A stretch of 64,000 nucleotides of DNA, from NCBI RefSeq assembly GCF_000503775.1, contig NZ_KI629785.1, forward strand, positions 1,673,501-1,737,500, written 5' to 3'. This DNA is from Brevibacillus panacihumi W25. Its GTDB lineage: Bacteria > Bacillota > Bacilli > Brevibacillales > Brevibacillaceae. Each line of letters opens with the position of its first letter. Position 1 is the stretch's first letter. Below, piece after piece: positions 1-8,855 of this stretch. A model generated the notes under the pieces. That model saw only the letters and a list, made by a program, of their open reading frames with translations. It searched no databases and had not been told where the DNA came from. A program made the translations under genes and the position numbers.

Positions 1-1400
1 CGAACGCCCGGCTCGATCTTCTCCAGCGGAATACCGGCGAATCCGAGGAAGAATTCCTTGTGTGTCTCGGCAGGCGGCTGAATCCAGGTAAAGGAAGCCG
101 GGGAAATGCGGACTTTCGCCTGGATCGCCAACTCTTTCATCTCCTGCTCGGAGTATGGACTGTCGACGCGAAGCAGCAGGTGAAAGCCCGCGTCTTTGCC
201 GTAGAGGGTCGCCCTATCGCCAAAATGCTCGTGTACAGCTCGGATGCTTTCATCATGCTTCTTGCGGTACAAGCTGCGCATCTTGCGCAAATGCTTCTCC
301 AAAAGCCCCTTTTCCATAAAAGCCTCTAATGTGCGCTGGTGCAAACGAGACGCGGACTGCTCCAACAGCGTTTCACTAACCAGCGCATAATAGCGATCCA
401 ACAAGCTCTCTGGCAGAACCATGTACCAGATGCACAAAGCAGGCGCGACGACCTGTGCAAAGCTCCCCATGTAGATGACGTTGGCCTTGGGAAGGAGCCC
501 CTGCAAGGATGGGATCGGTCTGCCATGATAGCGGAATTCCCCGTCGTAATCGTCTTCGAGGATATAACCGTCCACTGCTTTCGCCCAGTCCAGCAACTGC
601 AATCGCTTGCTGATCGGCATGATCATCCCGCGCGGATACTGATGGGATGGAGAGACGACAGCCAGGCGAACGCCGCTTCGGTGCAATTCCTCGATGTCGA
701 TGCCGTCTTCCTCAAGCGAGACGGGCCTGACTTCAAACCCATGTTGTGTGAAAGTGCGCGCAAACAGCAAATATCCCGGATTCTCCACGGCGATCTGCGG
801 ATACTGCGGCTTCAGGATCAGGCTGAGCAAGGACAACAGCCCAAACTGATCAGCCCCCACCACGACTTGCTCCGGTGAGCAGGACACCCCCCGATACTGA
901 TGCAGATACCTCGCGATTTGCTTGCGCAGGCCAGGCTCCCCCTGTGGATCGCCAAAGAACAGGTCATCCTGTTGCTCCTGCCGCAGAGTCTGATTGTACA
1001 ATCTGCGCCACTCGACATAGGGAAACAGCGAGAAATCGTTGCGGGACATATGAAAATCGTATTGGTATTGTCGGGGGTCGCGAAGCAGCGGACGCTTCAT
1101 GATCTCTTCTTTTGCCGAATGGTTCGCTACGGGCCCCTCCTCCGGTTCTGGCAAGTGCTCCACGTAATACCCGCTGCGGGGCCTGCTCGTGATAAAGCCC
1201 TCCGCCAGCAGTTGCTGGTATGCCATCTCAACAGGGGTGGTACTCAGTCCCAGCATATCCGCTAGCTTGCGGACAGATGGCAGTCGCGTCTTTTCCGGAA
1301 GCCTTCCCTCTGTGATCTCTTTTTTCAAATAAGCGTATAATTGCGCGTACTGAGGCTCGTTTCCGTTTCCTTCCCAGCCTGGAGTCAGGAGCATGACCAT
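1..1400 (-). CDS. MocR/PdxR-type transcriptional regulator, C-terminus beyond window
   Basis: A fusion of an N-terminal GntR winged helix (about residues 10-75, with SVRKLADMLGLSTTPVEMAY) and a fold-type I aminotransferase-like domain, the MocR architecture. These proteins usually sense PLP or an amino compound and regulate a nearby gene. I chose the ATG at 1398-1400 because GGAGAG lies just upstream. About 466 codons are visible and MocR proteins are usually 450-490 residues, so only the last few are missing. The EDDYDGEF motif that contacts the cofactor is present. At the PLP-binding lysine (usually GSFSK) the sequence reads GSFAQ, so Gln316 (453-455) replaces the lysine and a normal Schiff base cannot form. 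The frame is clean on both sides, so this is not a frameshift. The gene points away from the GNAT gene, whose promoter region it shares. Family call is firm; ligand is unknown. Confidence 0.88.
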   Translation of the reverse strand, partial: MVMLLTPGWEGNGNEPQYAQLYAYLKKEITEGRLPEKTRLPSVRKLADMLGLSTTPVEMAYQQLLAEGFITSRPRSGYYVEHLPEPEEGPVANHSAKEEIMKRPLLRDPRQYQYDFHMSRNDFSLFPYVEWRRLYNQTLRQEQQDDLFFGDPQGEPGLRKQIARYLHQYRGVSCSPEQVVVGADQFGLLSLLSLILKPQYPQIAVENPGYLLFARTFTQHGFEVRPVSLEEDGIDIEELHRSGVRLAVVSPSHQYPRGMIMPISKRLQLLDWAKAVDGYILEDDYDGEFRYHGRPIPSLQGLLPKANVIYMGSFAQVVAPALCIWYMVLPESLLDRYYALVSETLLEQSASRLHQRTLEAFMEKGLLEKHLRKMRSLYRKKHDESIRAVHEHFGDRATLYGKDAGFHLLLRVDSPYSEQEMKELAIQAKVRISPASFTWIQPPAETHKEFFLGFAGIPLEKIEPGV

Positions 1401-1504
1401 TTTCTCTCCAATCTGTCCTTTTCTTTTTCGTAAAACTGTCCATTTAAAAGTATACAAAAAACAGGTAGCCTAGTGAAAACAAAATGTAAAGGAAGGAAAT
1501 ACCC

Positions 1505-2077
1505 ATGTCACATCAGGAACAAGCTTTGACGCCCGTGCGCTTTTTGGATGGGGAGAGAGTCTATCTGCGCCCCGTCGGAATGGAAGATGTGGAAGTCTAC
1601 TATCAGATGCTGTTCGACTCGGAGGCTCGACGTTTGACCGGAACCCAGAAAGCTTTTACACGGGAGGAAATCTCGGCCTATATCGAAAGCAAAAGAAATG
1701 ACTCCTCCGGCGTGCTGCTGCTGATCGCCCTGCGTGAAAACGACCAGGTGATCGGCGATGTGCAGATCGGCGGGATCGACCGCAACAACCGCAACGCCTA
1801 TATCCGCATCGCCATTGATTCCGGCAGTTTCCAGGGCAAGGGCTATGGCAGCGAGGCGATGCTTCTCATGCTGGATTACGGCTTTGGCATCCTCAACCTG
1901 CATCGGATCGAGCTGAATGTGTTTGCCTACAATGCCAGGGCGATTCACACTTACGAAAAGCTGGGCTTCCAGCGCGAAGGCGTGCAGCGTCAGGCCTTGT
2001 ATTACAATCATGAGTACCACGATTCGATTCTCATGTCGATGTTGGCGGATGAGTACCGCGAGCGCTATGTAAAGTAA
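1505..2077 (+). CDS. GNAT family N-acetyltransferase (RimJ/RimL-like)
   Basis: A 190-residue protein of the GNAT fold that would transfer an acetyl group from acetyl-CoA to an amine. The acetyl-CoA loop is visible as the GKGYGSEA segment around residues 118-125, and the late NARAIHTYEKLGF motif (about 144-156) is typical of the RimJ/RimL and spermidine acetyltransferase branch. GGAAGG precedes the ATG at a normal distance. It is a single gene between the divergent MocR-type regulator and a hairpin terminator. Regulation by that neighbour is possible but inferred only from position. The substrate cannot be told from sequence. Confidence 0.85.
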   Translation: MSHQEQALTPVRFLDGERVYLRPVGMEDVEVYYQMLFDSEARRLTGTQKAFTREEISAYIESKRNDSSGVLLLIALRENDQVIGDVQIGGIDRNNRNAYIRIAIDSGSFQGKGYGSEAMLLMLDYGFGILNLHRIELNVFAYNARAIHTYEKLGFQREGVQRQALYYNHEYHDSILMSMLADEYRERYVK

Positions 2078-2092
2078 GAAGCGAATCATGAT

Positions 2093-2137
2093 AAAAAAAG
2101 CGACAAGGTTGGCTCGAAAGCCAGGCTTGTCGCTTTT
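2093..2137. terminator. Bidirectional intrinsic terminator
   Basis: Inverted repeat with arms GCGACAAG and CTTGTCGC and an inner TGGCT/AGCCA stem, flanked by an A-run on the left and a T-run on the right. It separates the convergent GNAT gene and the small gene ending at 2141. Confidence 0.85.
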
Positions 2138-2140
2138 GTC

Positions 2141-2620
2141 CTATTTTCTGATGCTTACGGATTCAAAATAGAGATGCTTCTTTTCATCCTCCTGAATATC
2201 GGGGTGCATCTCGAGAAACCATTCCTCCTGCAAAAACTCTTCCTTGAAGATATTCGGTCTCCAAAAAGAGAGGCCAAGGGCAGGAAACATGTACATGTAT
2301 CCCACTTCCCAATCATCCCGGTCGTAGGGCGAGATCTCGTCGACTTTGGCCACCAGCTCTTCTGCCTTGGTGTTGAATACGTCCATTCCTCTGAAAGAAC
2401 ACGTAAAGAAGTCTTTCAAGCTGGACGGGATTTCGATGAAATGGACCCGCTCATCCTCGTCGTATTTCACCATGAATACATGTTCAAAATAGTTTTTTGA
2501 ATAGCTGGGTTTCCTATACTTCGCCGTATATTCCTGGATGCACGCTTCTACCTCCTGCCTGCTCATGCCAAGCTCGATAGTTCCGATGCCTTTGCCTGGC
2601 TCAATGATCAGTGGGTCCAT
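2141..2620 (-). CDS. Conserved hypothetical protein (159 aa)
   Basis: I do not recognise a named family. The protein is acidic, soluble-looking and has no signal peptide or membrane segment. It starts with a GKGIGTIELGMSRQEV stretch, a pattern seen at the start of several small Bacillota proteins, and is rich in aromatic residues toward the end (FPALGLSFWRPNIF). Coding character is good and a bidirectional terminator lies just after the stop. It could be an immunity-type or housekeeping orphan; nothing nearby decides this. Confidence 0.65.
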   Translation of the reverse strand: MDPLIIEPGKGIGTIELGMSRQEVEACIQEYTAKYRKPSYSKNYFEHVFMVKYDEDERVHFIEIPSSLKDFFTCSFRGMDVFNTKAEELVAKVDEISPYDRDDWEVGYMYMFPALGLSFWRPNIFKEEFLQEEWFLEMHPDIQEDEKKHLYFESVSIRK

Positions 2621-2670
2621 CGATCATTTCTCCTCTCCAATTGCTTCTGTTTTCCCTTTGTTCATCAGGA

Positions 2671-3984
2671 CTAGTCAAAAAACAGGCTCCCCATCTCATC
2701 CTCTTCCTCGGCAATTCCGCTCAGCTTCCCCTCCAGGCGTGCAATCCGCTTTTCGTAAGCCTGCGCCTCTGCCCTCGTTTTTTGCCGCAACAGAGTGGCC
2801 CGCTGCTTCCATTGATCATACGCTTTTTTGGTGTAAAACAATGCCTTTTCCCAGTCCTTGAACTGATGCTCGCACAGCTTTGCCGCTTCGATGTAAACCT
2901 CTTCCGGGACGAAACGGGTTCCTTGCATGCAGGACTCCCAAACAAGCAGTGCCTGGGAAAAATCCTTTTGCTTTTTATAAAGCTGCCCCAATGCCAGCTT
3001 CGCCCGGACATTCCAGGAATGCTCGCTGTTGGCTACGATTGCATATGCCTTCATCGCCGCTTCCTGGTCGCCCAATGCGTCGTACCAGCGGGCAATGGCA
3101 AAGCGTTCCTCGTGGGATACCTGTTCCTGCTCGTGCCAAAGGATCAGCCGGGTAATATGGGTGTACAGCGTGATCAGCGACAGGACGTCCAGCTCGTTGT
3201 GGCGCAGAACACCTTCGATCACGGACGGGTCCTGGCTATGGAGAAAATCGAAGTAACGGATCGGGGCGAGAAAACCGGGCAGATCGTCTTCGCGGGTGAC
3301 CTGCAGCTTTTCCTGCTCGATCAAGGCAAGGCGGCAGGATTCCAGCTCGTCCTTCCACAAGCGTCTTGCCCCGTGCAAAAGGTCCAGGTGGCCAAAGGAC
3401 GGCAAGGCAGACACCTGGTCGCGGATCAAGGTATGCCGCGTCTTTACCTGCGGCCAGTCGAAGGATTTTCCGTTAAAGGTGACGAGGTGCGAGGATTTTT
3501 GTGCCTGCTCCAAAAACGAGTGGTACAAGGTCACTTCCGCGTGCGGTCCAGGCAGAAAATGCTGGCGCATGACCACCTCGTCTCCTTCCAGACGGCTGTA
3601 TCCGAGCAGGAATACCGTATTGCCCGCACCGCCGGAAAGACCCGTCGTCTCCGTATCGAAAAAGAGCAGGTCCTCCGCTTTTCGGCCTGCTGAAGACAGC
3701 GGATGCTGCCTGCCCGATGCTTCCCAGGCGGCAATGGCCTCGTGCAGCTGTGAGAAGGTATAGGCGCCATGCTGATGGGAAACGGGATAGCGCACCTCGC
3801 GCAGCATGACGTGCTCCCCGTCCCAGACGTAAGGCGTCGCCTGCAATTCCTGCCACTGCCGGGCGAAGGGGATGTCGGCGGCAGCTGGCTCCTGTTCGCT
3901 TTCCCGCGGCACCTCATGCTTCTGCTGATCACTTTCCTTGACGAGATGCCCCTTCATCCGCTGCAGCTTGGATTTAAGAGACAT
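2671..3984 (-). CDS. mrfB: MrfB (YprB) DEDD-type exonuclease of the MrfAB repair pathway
   Basis: A 437-residue protein. The middle part holds an RNase H-like DEDD exonuclease domain: FFDTETTGL gives the first Asp/Glu pair, FNGKSFDWPQV the next Asp, and HNELDVLSL the last acidic motif. The C-terminal part (about 270-400) is helical and TPR-like. In B. subtilis, YprB was renamed MrfB and works with the helicase MrfA in a UvrA-independent repair of mitomycin C damage. The gene overlaps the end of mrfA by 11 bases, which implies coupled translation. The pair gives a confident assignment. Confidence 0.9.
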   Translation of the reverse strand: MSLKSKLQRMKGHLVKESDQQKHEVPRESEQEPAAADIPFARQWQELQATPYVWDGEHVMLREVRYPVSHQHGAYTFSQLHEAIAAWEASGRQHPLSSAGRKAEDLLFFDTETTGLSGGAGNTVFLLGYSRLEGDEVVMRQHFLPGPHAEVTLYHSFLEQAQKSSHLVTFNGKSFDWPQVKTRHTLIRDQVSALPSFGHLDLLHGARRLWKDELESCRLALIEQEKLQVTREDDLPGFLAPIRYFDFLHSQDPSVIEGVLRHNELDVLSLITLYTHITRLILWHEQEQVSHEERFAIARWYDALGDQEAAMKAYAIVANSEHSWNVRAKLALGQLYKKQKDFSQALLVWESCMQGTRFVPEEVYIEAAKLCEHQFKDWEKALFYTKKAYDQWKQRATLLRQKTRAEAQAYEKRIARLEGKLSGIAEEEDEMGSLFFD

Positions 3985-6256
3985 AGGTACTTCCCCCTTG
4001 GGCGACGCGAAGCAGGGTCATGGCCAATTCCTTGCTGCCGTCATCCGCGGCCCCGACACAAGACGGACAGCCAGATTCACACGGACAAGACGTAATCAAT
4101 TGCTCTGCCTGCAGCAGAATCGTCTCCATTTCCTTGTACACCTGCTCGCTCAGCCCAATGCCGCCGGGATAACGGTCGTAGAGAAAAATCGTCGGCTGCT
4201 GGGAGTGAACAGCTTTTCGCTGCGGGATGACATGCAAATCCATCGGGTCGCACATGACGAACAACGGCGCCACGTGCTGCAGGACATGCGCCAGTCCGAC
4301 CAGACCGCGCTCCACATCCTCCGTCCCGACTGTCTCTAGCAGCGTGTTGGCAAAGCTGATCCAGGCTGCGTTGGTATGCAGCTCTTCCTCCGGCAGATGA
4401 ATCGGACCGGAGCCTATATTTTCATGCGTTTCGAATTTGATCTTTTTAAAAATGGTCGCCATCGCATGAACGGAGACCTCTCCGTAGGCGAAGGCTGTCT
4501 CGGCATGACGGCGCGCCTGGTCCTCCTCGAGCACCTTGAGCTGGACGGCGAGATTGGCGTCTGTGTAGTAATCGACCTGTACCTCACGCACATACGCCTT
4601 CTTTTCCTCGTAGTCCAGTTTCTCCACCTGATACTGTGTCCCCTGGTGCAGATAGATGGCCTCGTCATGTAGGAGAGTCATGGAGCTGAAACGGTCCATT
4701 TCCCCGATAACCCGCTCGTTGCCGCGCTCGCTGATGTCGATGATGACGACATTTTCCTGGGAGGCGGAACGCAGGCTGATGTTGTGCGCAGGGAACGAAT
4801 CGTTCATCCAGAACCATTTGCCGCGGGAAAAATGCAGGACCTGCTCCTCTGTGAGGAATTCGAGGATTTCCATGATCTCTGCTCTGCCGAAGCGATCTCC
4901 TTCCTTGAAGGGAAGCTCATAGGCAGCGCATTTGAGATGGTCGACAAGGATGATCAGGTTGTCCGGGTTGATCCGCGCTGTCTCCGGGCTGCGGTCGAAG
5001 AAGTACTCCGGATGGCCGATCACATATTGGTCGAGCGGTGTGGAGCTGCCGACCATGACGACGACCGATTCCCCCTGCCGTCTTCCCGCTCTCCCCGCTT
5101 GCTGCCAGGTGCTGGCGACAGAGCCGGGATAGCCCGTGATGACGCACACCTGCAGCTGCCCGATGTCGACGCCCAGCTCCAGTGCATTGGTGCTGACCAC
5201 GCCCATGATCTCGCCGTTGCGCAAACCGCGCTCGATCTCCCGCCGCTGGCTCGGCAAATAGCCGCCGCGATAGCCCTGGATCTTCTTGGGGCCGAGCTTG
5301 CGCTTGATGAGTTCTTGCAGGTATGTAAGCAAAATCTCCACCCGGACGCGGCTTCGCGCAAACAGGATGGTCTGGATGCCGTTGGTGAGGAATTGCTCCG
5401 TGATGTCCCGCGCCTCCAATGTGGCACTGCGCCGGATGTTGAGCTGCCGGTTCACCACCGGGGGATTGTAGAACAGAAAGTGCTTGGTTCCGGCTGGCGC
5501 GCCGTTGTTGTCCACCAGCTCTACAGGCTCTTCCGTCAACTGCTCCGCCAGCTCGCGCGGATTGGCGATCGTCGCGGAGGTGCAGATAAACTGCGGATGA
5601 CTGCCGTAAAAGGCGCAGATCCGCTTCAGCCTGCGGATGACATTGGCGACGTGGCTGCCAAAGACACCGCGATAGGTATGTAATTCGTCGATGACGACGT
5701 ATTTCAAATGCTCAAAGAAAGACACCCACTTGGTATGATGCGGCAAAATCGCAGAATGGAGCATATCCGGGTTGGTGATGACGATATTGCCCGCCTTTCG
5801 CACCGTTTGCCGAATTTGCGCCGGAGTGTCTCCATCGTAAGTCTCGGATTTAATAGAGAGACCCATTTCGTTGATCAGCTCGTGCAGCTCGCTTTTCTGG
5901 TCCTGAGCCAATGCCTTGGTGGGAAAGAGATACAGGGCACGCGCCTGCGAATCCTCGGACAAGGTCTGCAGGACGGGCAGATGGTAGCACATGCTTTTTC
6001 CCGAAGCCGTCGGCGTGACTGCTACGATGCTTTTGCCCGCCATGACATGGCGAAACGAGGTCTCCTGATGCGTATACAACGCCGGGATTCCCCTTCTTAT
6101 GAGTGCATCTTGTATGCGTTGGTCCAGTCCCGCCGGAAACGGCACGCTTTTGGCCTCCCGACTGGGAATGGTTCTCCAGTGAACAATATTTCGGGCGAAA
6201 CGCTCCTCTGTTTTGAGATAATCCAGGATTTCGCCGATCTGTTTTTTTCTGATCAT
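3974..6256 (-). CDS. mrfA: MrfA (YprA) DEXH helicase with C-terminal cysteine cluster
   Basis: A superfamily 2 helicase of about 760 residues. Motif I is TPTASGKSMCYHLP, motif II is DELH, and the helicase C-terminal half contains GRAGRRQGESVVVMVG. The C-terminal DUF1998-like part ends with CPCESGCPSC, the four-cysteine metal site characteristic of MrfA. It would unwind damaged DNA for MrfB. An upstream in-frame ATG at 6376 would add 40 residues that do not resemble the family. I chose the ATG at 6254-6256 because GGGTGAT sits before it and the length then matches the B. subtilis protein. First gene of the mrfA-mrfB operon. Confidence 0.92.
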   Translation of the reverse strand: MIRKKQIGEILDYLKTEERFARNIVHWRTIPSREAKSVPFPAGLDQRIQDALIRRGIPALYTHQETSFRHVMAGKSIVAVTPTASGKSMCYHLPVLQTLSEDSQARALYLFPTKALAQDQKSELHELINEMGLSIKSETYDGDTPAQIRQTVRKAGNIVITNPDMLHSAILPHHTKWVSFFEHLKYVVIDELHTYRGVFGSHVANVIRRLKRICAFYGSHPQFICTSATIANPRELAEQLTEEPVELVDNNGAPAGTKHFLFYNPPVVNRQLNIRRSATLEARDITEQFLTNGIQTILFARSRVRVEILLTYLQELIKRKLGPKKIQGYRGGYLPSQRREIERGLRNGEIMGVVSTNALELGVDIGQLQVCVITGYPGSVASTWQQAGRAGRRQGESVVVMVGSSTPLDQYVIGHPEYFFDRSPETARINPDNLIILVDHLKCAAYELPFKEGDRFGRAEIMEILEFLTEEQVLHFSRGKWFWMNDSFPAHNISLRSASQENVVIIDISERGNERVIGEMDRFSSMTLLHDEAIYLHQGTQYQVEKLDYEEKKAYVREVQVDYYTDANLAVQLKVLEEDQARRHAETAFAYGEVSVHAMATIFKKIKFETHENIGSGPIHLPEEELHTNAAWISFANTLLETVGTEDVERGLVGLAHVLQHVAPLFVMCDPMDLHVIPQRKAVHSQQPTIFLYDRYPGGIGLSEQVYKEMETILLQAEQLITSCPCESGCPSCVGAADDGSKELAMTLLRVAQGGSTYVS

Positions 6257-6330
6257 TTCCATCACCCGCTTTCTGTTATTGTACGAATGGATGTTCGGGA
6301 TGTAAATGGAGAAAAATGCTTGAGCGCGAA

Positions 6331-6370
6331 AAGCTCCCACATTTGTCCCTGGTGAGGGCGTTCGGGAGCT
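6331..6370. terminator. Possible hairpin between mrfA and the upstream gene
   Basis: Arms AGCTCCC and GGGAGCT enclose a second short stem (CCCT/AGGG). On the minus strand only a short T-run follows, so it is a weak terminator candidate for the gene ending at 6404. Confidence 0.35.
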
Positions 6371-6403
6371 GTGCATGACATTTATACGCTTGAAGACTGC
6401 TGC

Positions 6404-7648
6404 CTATTTGCTTGAAAATTTTTCGAAATATCGATCCAAGTAATAGGTAACTCCATCCAAAAATTCTAGAAAGGTATCGTGATCTGTATAAGTAAACCTC
6501 ATACCATCACGATAAAACTGCGGATTATTCCGATTCCTGTGAACGAATTCATTCAATGTGAGTTCATCATCTCCTTCGTTCATGATAATTTTAACCCCGG
6601 TAGTCCCTGCGAAATGTTCAAATATAACGGAACCCCTCTCTCTTTTGTAGATCAGTTTTCCGCCAAACATTATCGGGTTATCTTCATGTTCCATTCGAAA
6701 TCCTTTCTCTTCAAGATAAGGGGTTATGATTTTCTGATAGACCGCATTCACATCGAATCGTTCGATCTGGTTGTCATGCAGCCATTTGTGGCCCAGATCG
6801 ACAAACACATCCCGGATTTCTTCCAGCACCAATCTCAATTGATCCTCGTCTTCATAAGGCATATCACTTCTGTACTGTCTACGTACCACCCAAAACATGT
6901 CGAGATATCTCACAGTAGGTGAGTACAAGCTGGCTGAAATTTTGCCATTATCGGAAGCATCCAAGTAAATTCCGTACGTATAGCCGTGTTCATCTTTTCT
7001 CGTAAACGCAAACCGTTTCCGGTCGGACATGCTTTCATCGAGAAAATAACCAATTTGATTAAATGAATCTTGTAGTATTTCAAAAATGATCTTCTTTACC
7101 GGGATGATCTTCTTGCTCCCAGGAAAAAATTGAGCCTCTAAATCATTCAATCTCTCATCACTGTCAGTCGACAGATATGCATAAGAAATCCACTCTATTT
7201 TCTCGATGGCAAAGGCTTTCTTAAAGAGCTCGACACCACCAAAGATTTCGTCCAAATGATCGTAAAAATGTTTGACCCACCGTCTGAAGATCATGTAAGC
7301 CTCTGGGTTTACACACGCTTTGTACAGAGCAGCTTCGCCATGGTTGTGTATATGGATCGATGATTCCTCGTAATTTACGAAGCATTCGCTTTCCAACCGG
7401 CCGCGATGAAAGAGCGAATACCCCCAGCCATGATCCACACAATCAAAAAAATAAAGTGCTGATGTATCGAGAGCAAGTGACATCTTCTGTGCGGTTTGTT
7501 CAGCGATCTCCATGTCGTTTTCCACAATGACAGCCTGCCAGTCCGGATTAGCTGGAAACAAGTAGCTGCTTGATTGGCTTTTTTCAAGAAAATGGGCGAT
7601 TGGTTCCTGGTTTCCTTTTACTAACGTGGCGAATGTAAATTGGCTCAT
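6404..7648 (-). CDS. Conserved hypothetical protein (414 aa)
   Basis: I do not recognise this family. The protein is soluble, acidic and rich in aromatic residues, with no signal peptide, membrane segment or repeat. Two halves may be related in style: an N-terminal part with a CVDHGWGYSLFHRGRLE stretch and a C-terminal part with several Asp/Glu-rich helices. The ATG at 7646-7648 was chosen over a start 48 bases upstream because a GGAG site lies about 9 bases before it. The G+C content looks lower than that of mrfA. Single transcription unit; function unknown. Confidence 0.65.
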   Translation of the reverse strand: MSQFTFATLVKGNQEPIAHFLEKSQSSSYLFPANPDWQAVIVENDMEIAEQTAQKMSLALDTSALYFFDCVDHGWGYSLFHRGRLESECFVNYEESSIHIHNHGEAALYKACVNPEAYMIFRRWVKHFYDHLDEIFGGVELFKKAFAIEKIEWISYAYLSTDSDERLNDLEAQFFPGSKKIIPVKKIIFEILQDSFNQIGYFLDESMSDRKRFAFTRKDEHGYTYGIYLDASDNGKISASLYSPTVRYLDMFWVVRRQYRSDMPYEDEDQLRLVLEEIRDVFVDLGHKWLHDNQIERFDVNAVYQKIITPYLEEKGFRMEHEDNPIMFGGKLIYKRERGSVIFEHFAGTTGVKIIMNEGDDELTLNEFVHRNRNNPQFYRDGMRFTYTDHDTFLEFLDGVTYYLDRYFEKFSSK

Positions 7649-7711
7649 GCCGGAAAGCTCCTTTCGGCGCATCTTGAACGAAGCGCCTGTTCTCATGAGT
7701 GTTCTATACGC

Positions 7712-8704
7712 CTACCTTGACAAAAAAACCTTCCCTATGTTCCTTCCTGATGATTCCGCGACTTGAACAGCCTCGCACACCTGATCCAAGTCAAAATAGG
7801 CAGCCGGGGTCCGAAATGCCAGCCGTTGCTCCCGGACTAGCTCCATCAAAACCTGGAACGTATCCTGCCACTTTTGTACCGAAGCCTGCTCATTCCAATG
7901 CCGCAAATGAAACAGCTTCACATGCACCCCCGTATTTCGGGTCACTTCCGCCCAATTGACAGGCTGTCCGGACAGAAGGCCAATCGTGACCACGCTTCCG
8001 CCAGGCTGCACCATAGACGCGAGATCGGAGCCTTCCTGCCCCCCGATGGAATCAATGGCTGCTTTGGCTCCCTTGCCGTGGGTCATGTCCATGACGATGG
8101 AGTGGACAGGCATCTCGGCCGTGTTGATCACATGAGTTGCGCCAAGCTGGAGCAGTTCTTCCGTATAGCGATCATTGCGGGTCAGCGCAACGAGCTTGAA
8201 GCCAAGAATTCGCGCCAACTGGGCAAAGATGCGTCCAATGGCCGACCCGCCTGCATTGACGAGCAGTACATTATCCGGTTGCAAAGCCAGCACCTCCGTA
8301 CTAAGGATCCAGGCTGTCAGCGGATTGATGTAGAGTTGGGCGGCGATATAGTCCTCAAGGAAATCGGGCACCGGTACAGCCAACTCCGCAGATGTCTTCA
8401 CAAGCTCCTGCCAGGTTCCCTCCCCGCGCAAAGGCAGGACGCGTCGGCCGATCCATTGTGTCGAAACGGACGATCCGACTTCTACGACCACACCTACTCC
8501 CTCATAGCCAGGAATCGATGGCAGGGGAATTCGATGCGCATAAGCACCGCGGATCGGCAATAGATCAGAAGGGTTGATTGGCCGGTGAAGCATTTGAACA
8601 AGCAGCTCCCCGCTCGCTGGTGGCTCTATTCGTTTTCTTATGACTTGCAGAACCTTCTGCGGATCTCCGAACTCATGAAACTGTATGCAGGTAGAATCCA
8701 ACAT
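7712..8704 (-). CDS. Zinc-independent MDR oxidoreductase (enoyl reductase/quinone reductase-like)
   Basis: A 330-residue medium-chain dehydrogenase. The N-terminal GroES-like domain has NPSDLLPIRGAY and PGYEGVGVVVEVG. The Rossmann domain begins near residue 145 with VNAGGSAIGRIFAQLARILG, closest in form to the mitochondrial trans-2-enoyl-CoA reductase/quinone oxidoreductase branch. The structural-zinc cysteines of alcohol dehydrogenases are absent, so an NADPH-linked reductase of an activated double bond or quinone is the likely role. It is divergent from the SulP gene; no partner gene is evident. Confidence 0.82.
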   Translation of the reverse strand: MLDSTCIQFHEFGDPQKVLQVIRKRIEPPASGELLVQMLHRPINPSDLLPIRGAYAHRIPLPSIPGYEGVGVVVEVGSSVSTQWIGRRVLPLRGEGTWQELVKTSAELAVPVPDFLEDYIAAQLYINPLTAWILSTEVLALQPDNVLLVNAGGSAIGRIFAQLARILGFKLVALTRNDRYTEELLQLGATHVINTAEMPVHSIVMDMTHGKGAKAAIDSIGGQEGSDLASMVQPGGSVVTIGLLSGQPVNWAEVTRNTGVHVKLFHLRHWNEQASVQKWQDTFQVLMELVREQRLAFRTPAAYFDLDQVCEAVQVAESSGRNIGKVFLSR

Positions 8705-8751
8705 AACCGACTCCTTTGCTGAAGCTATCGCACATTTGGAAACTTTTATTC

Positions 8752-8780
8752 TAGCTAAACAATATTATCTTTTGTATAAT
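8752..8780 (+). promoter_or_regulatory. Probable promoter of the SulP gene
   Basis: A perfect TATAAT at 8775-8780 lies about 75 bases before the SulP start. The hexamer 17 bases upstream (TAGCTA) is a poor -35 match. The AT-rich stretch probably also holds the divergent promoter of the MDR gene. Confidence 0.4.
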
Positions 8781-8855
8781 CTATCTTTGTAAAAAACGGC
8801 CCCGACTTTTCTGAAAGGGGAAAGTCAAAAATCCATCAAGAAACGAGGTACAGTT

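Noticed and set aside
4784-5683. 299-codon open frame on the plus strand
   Set aside because: Antisense to mrfA in its helicase core; no ribosome site or family features.
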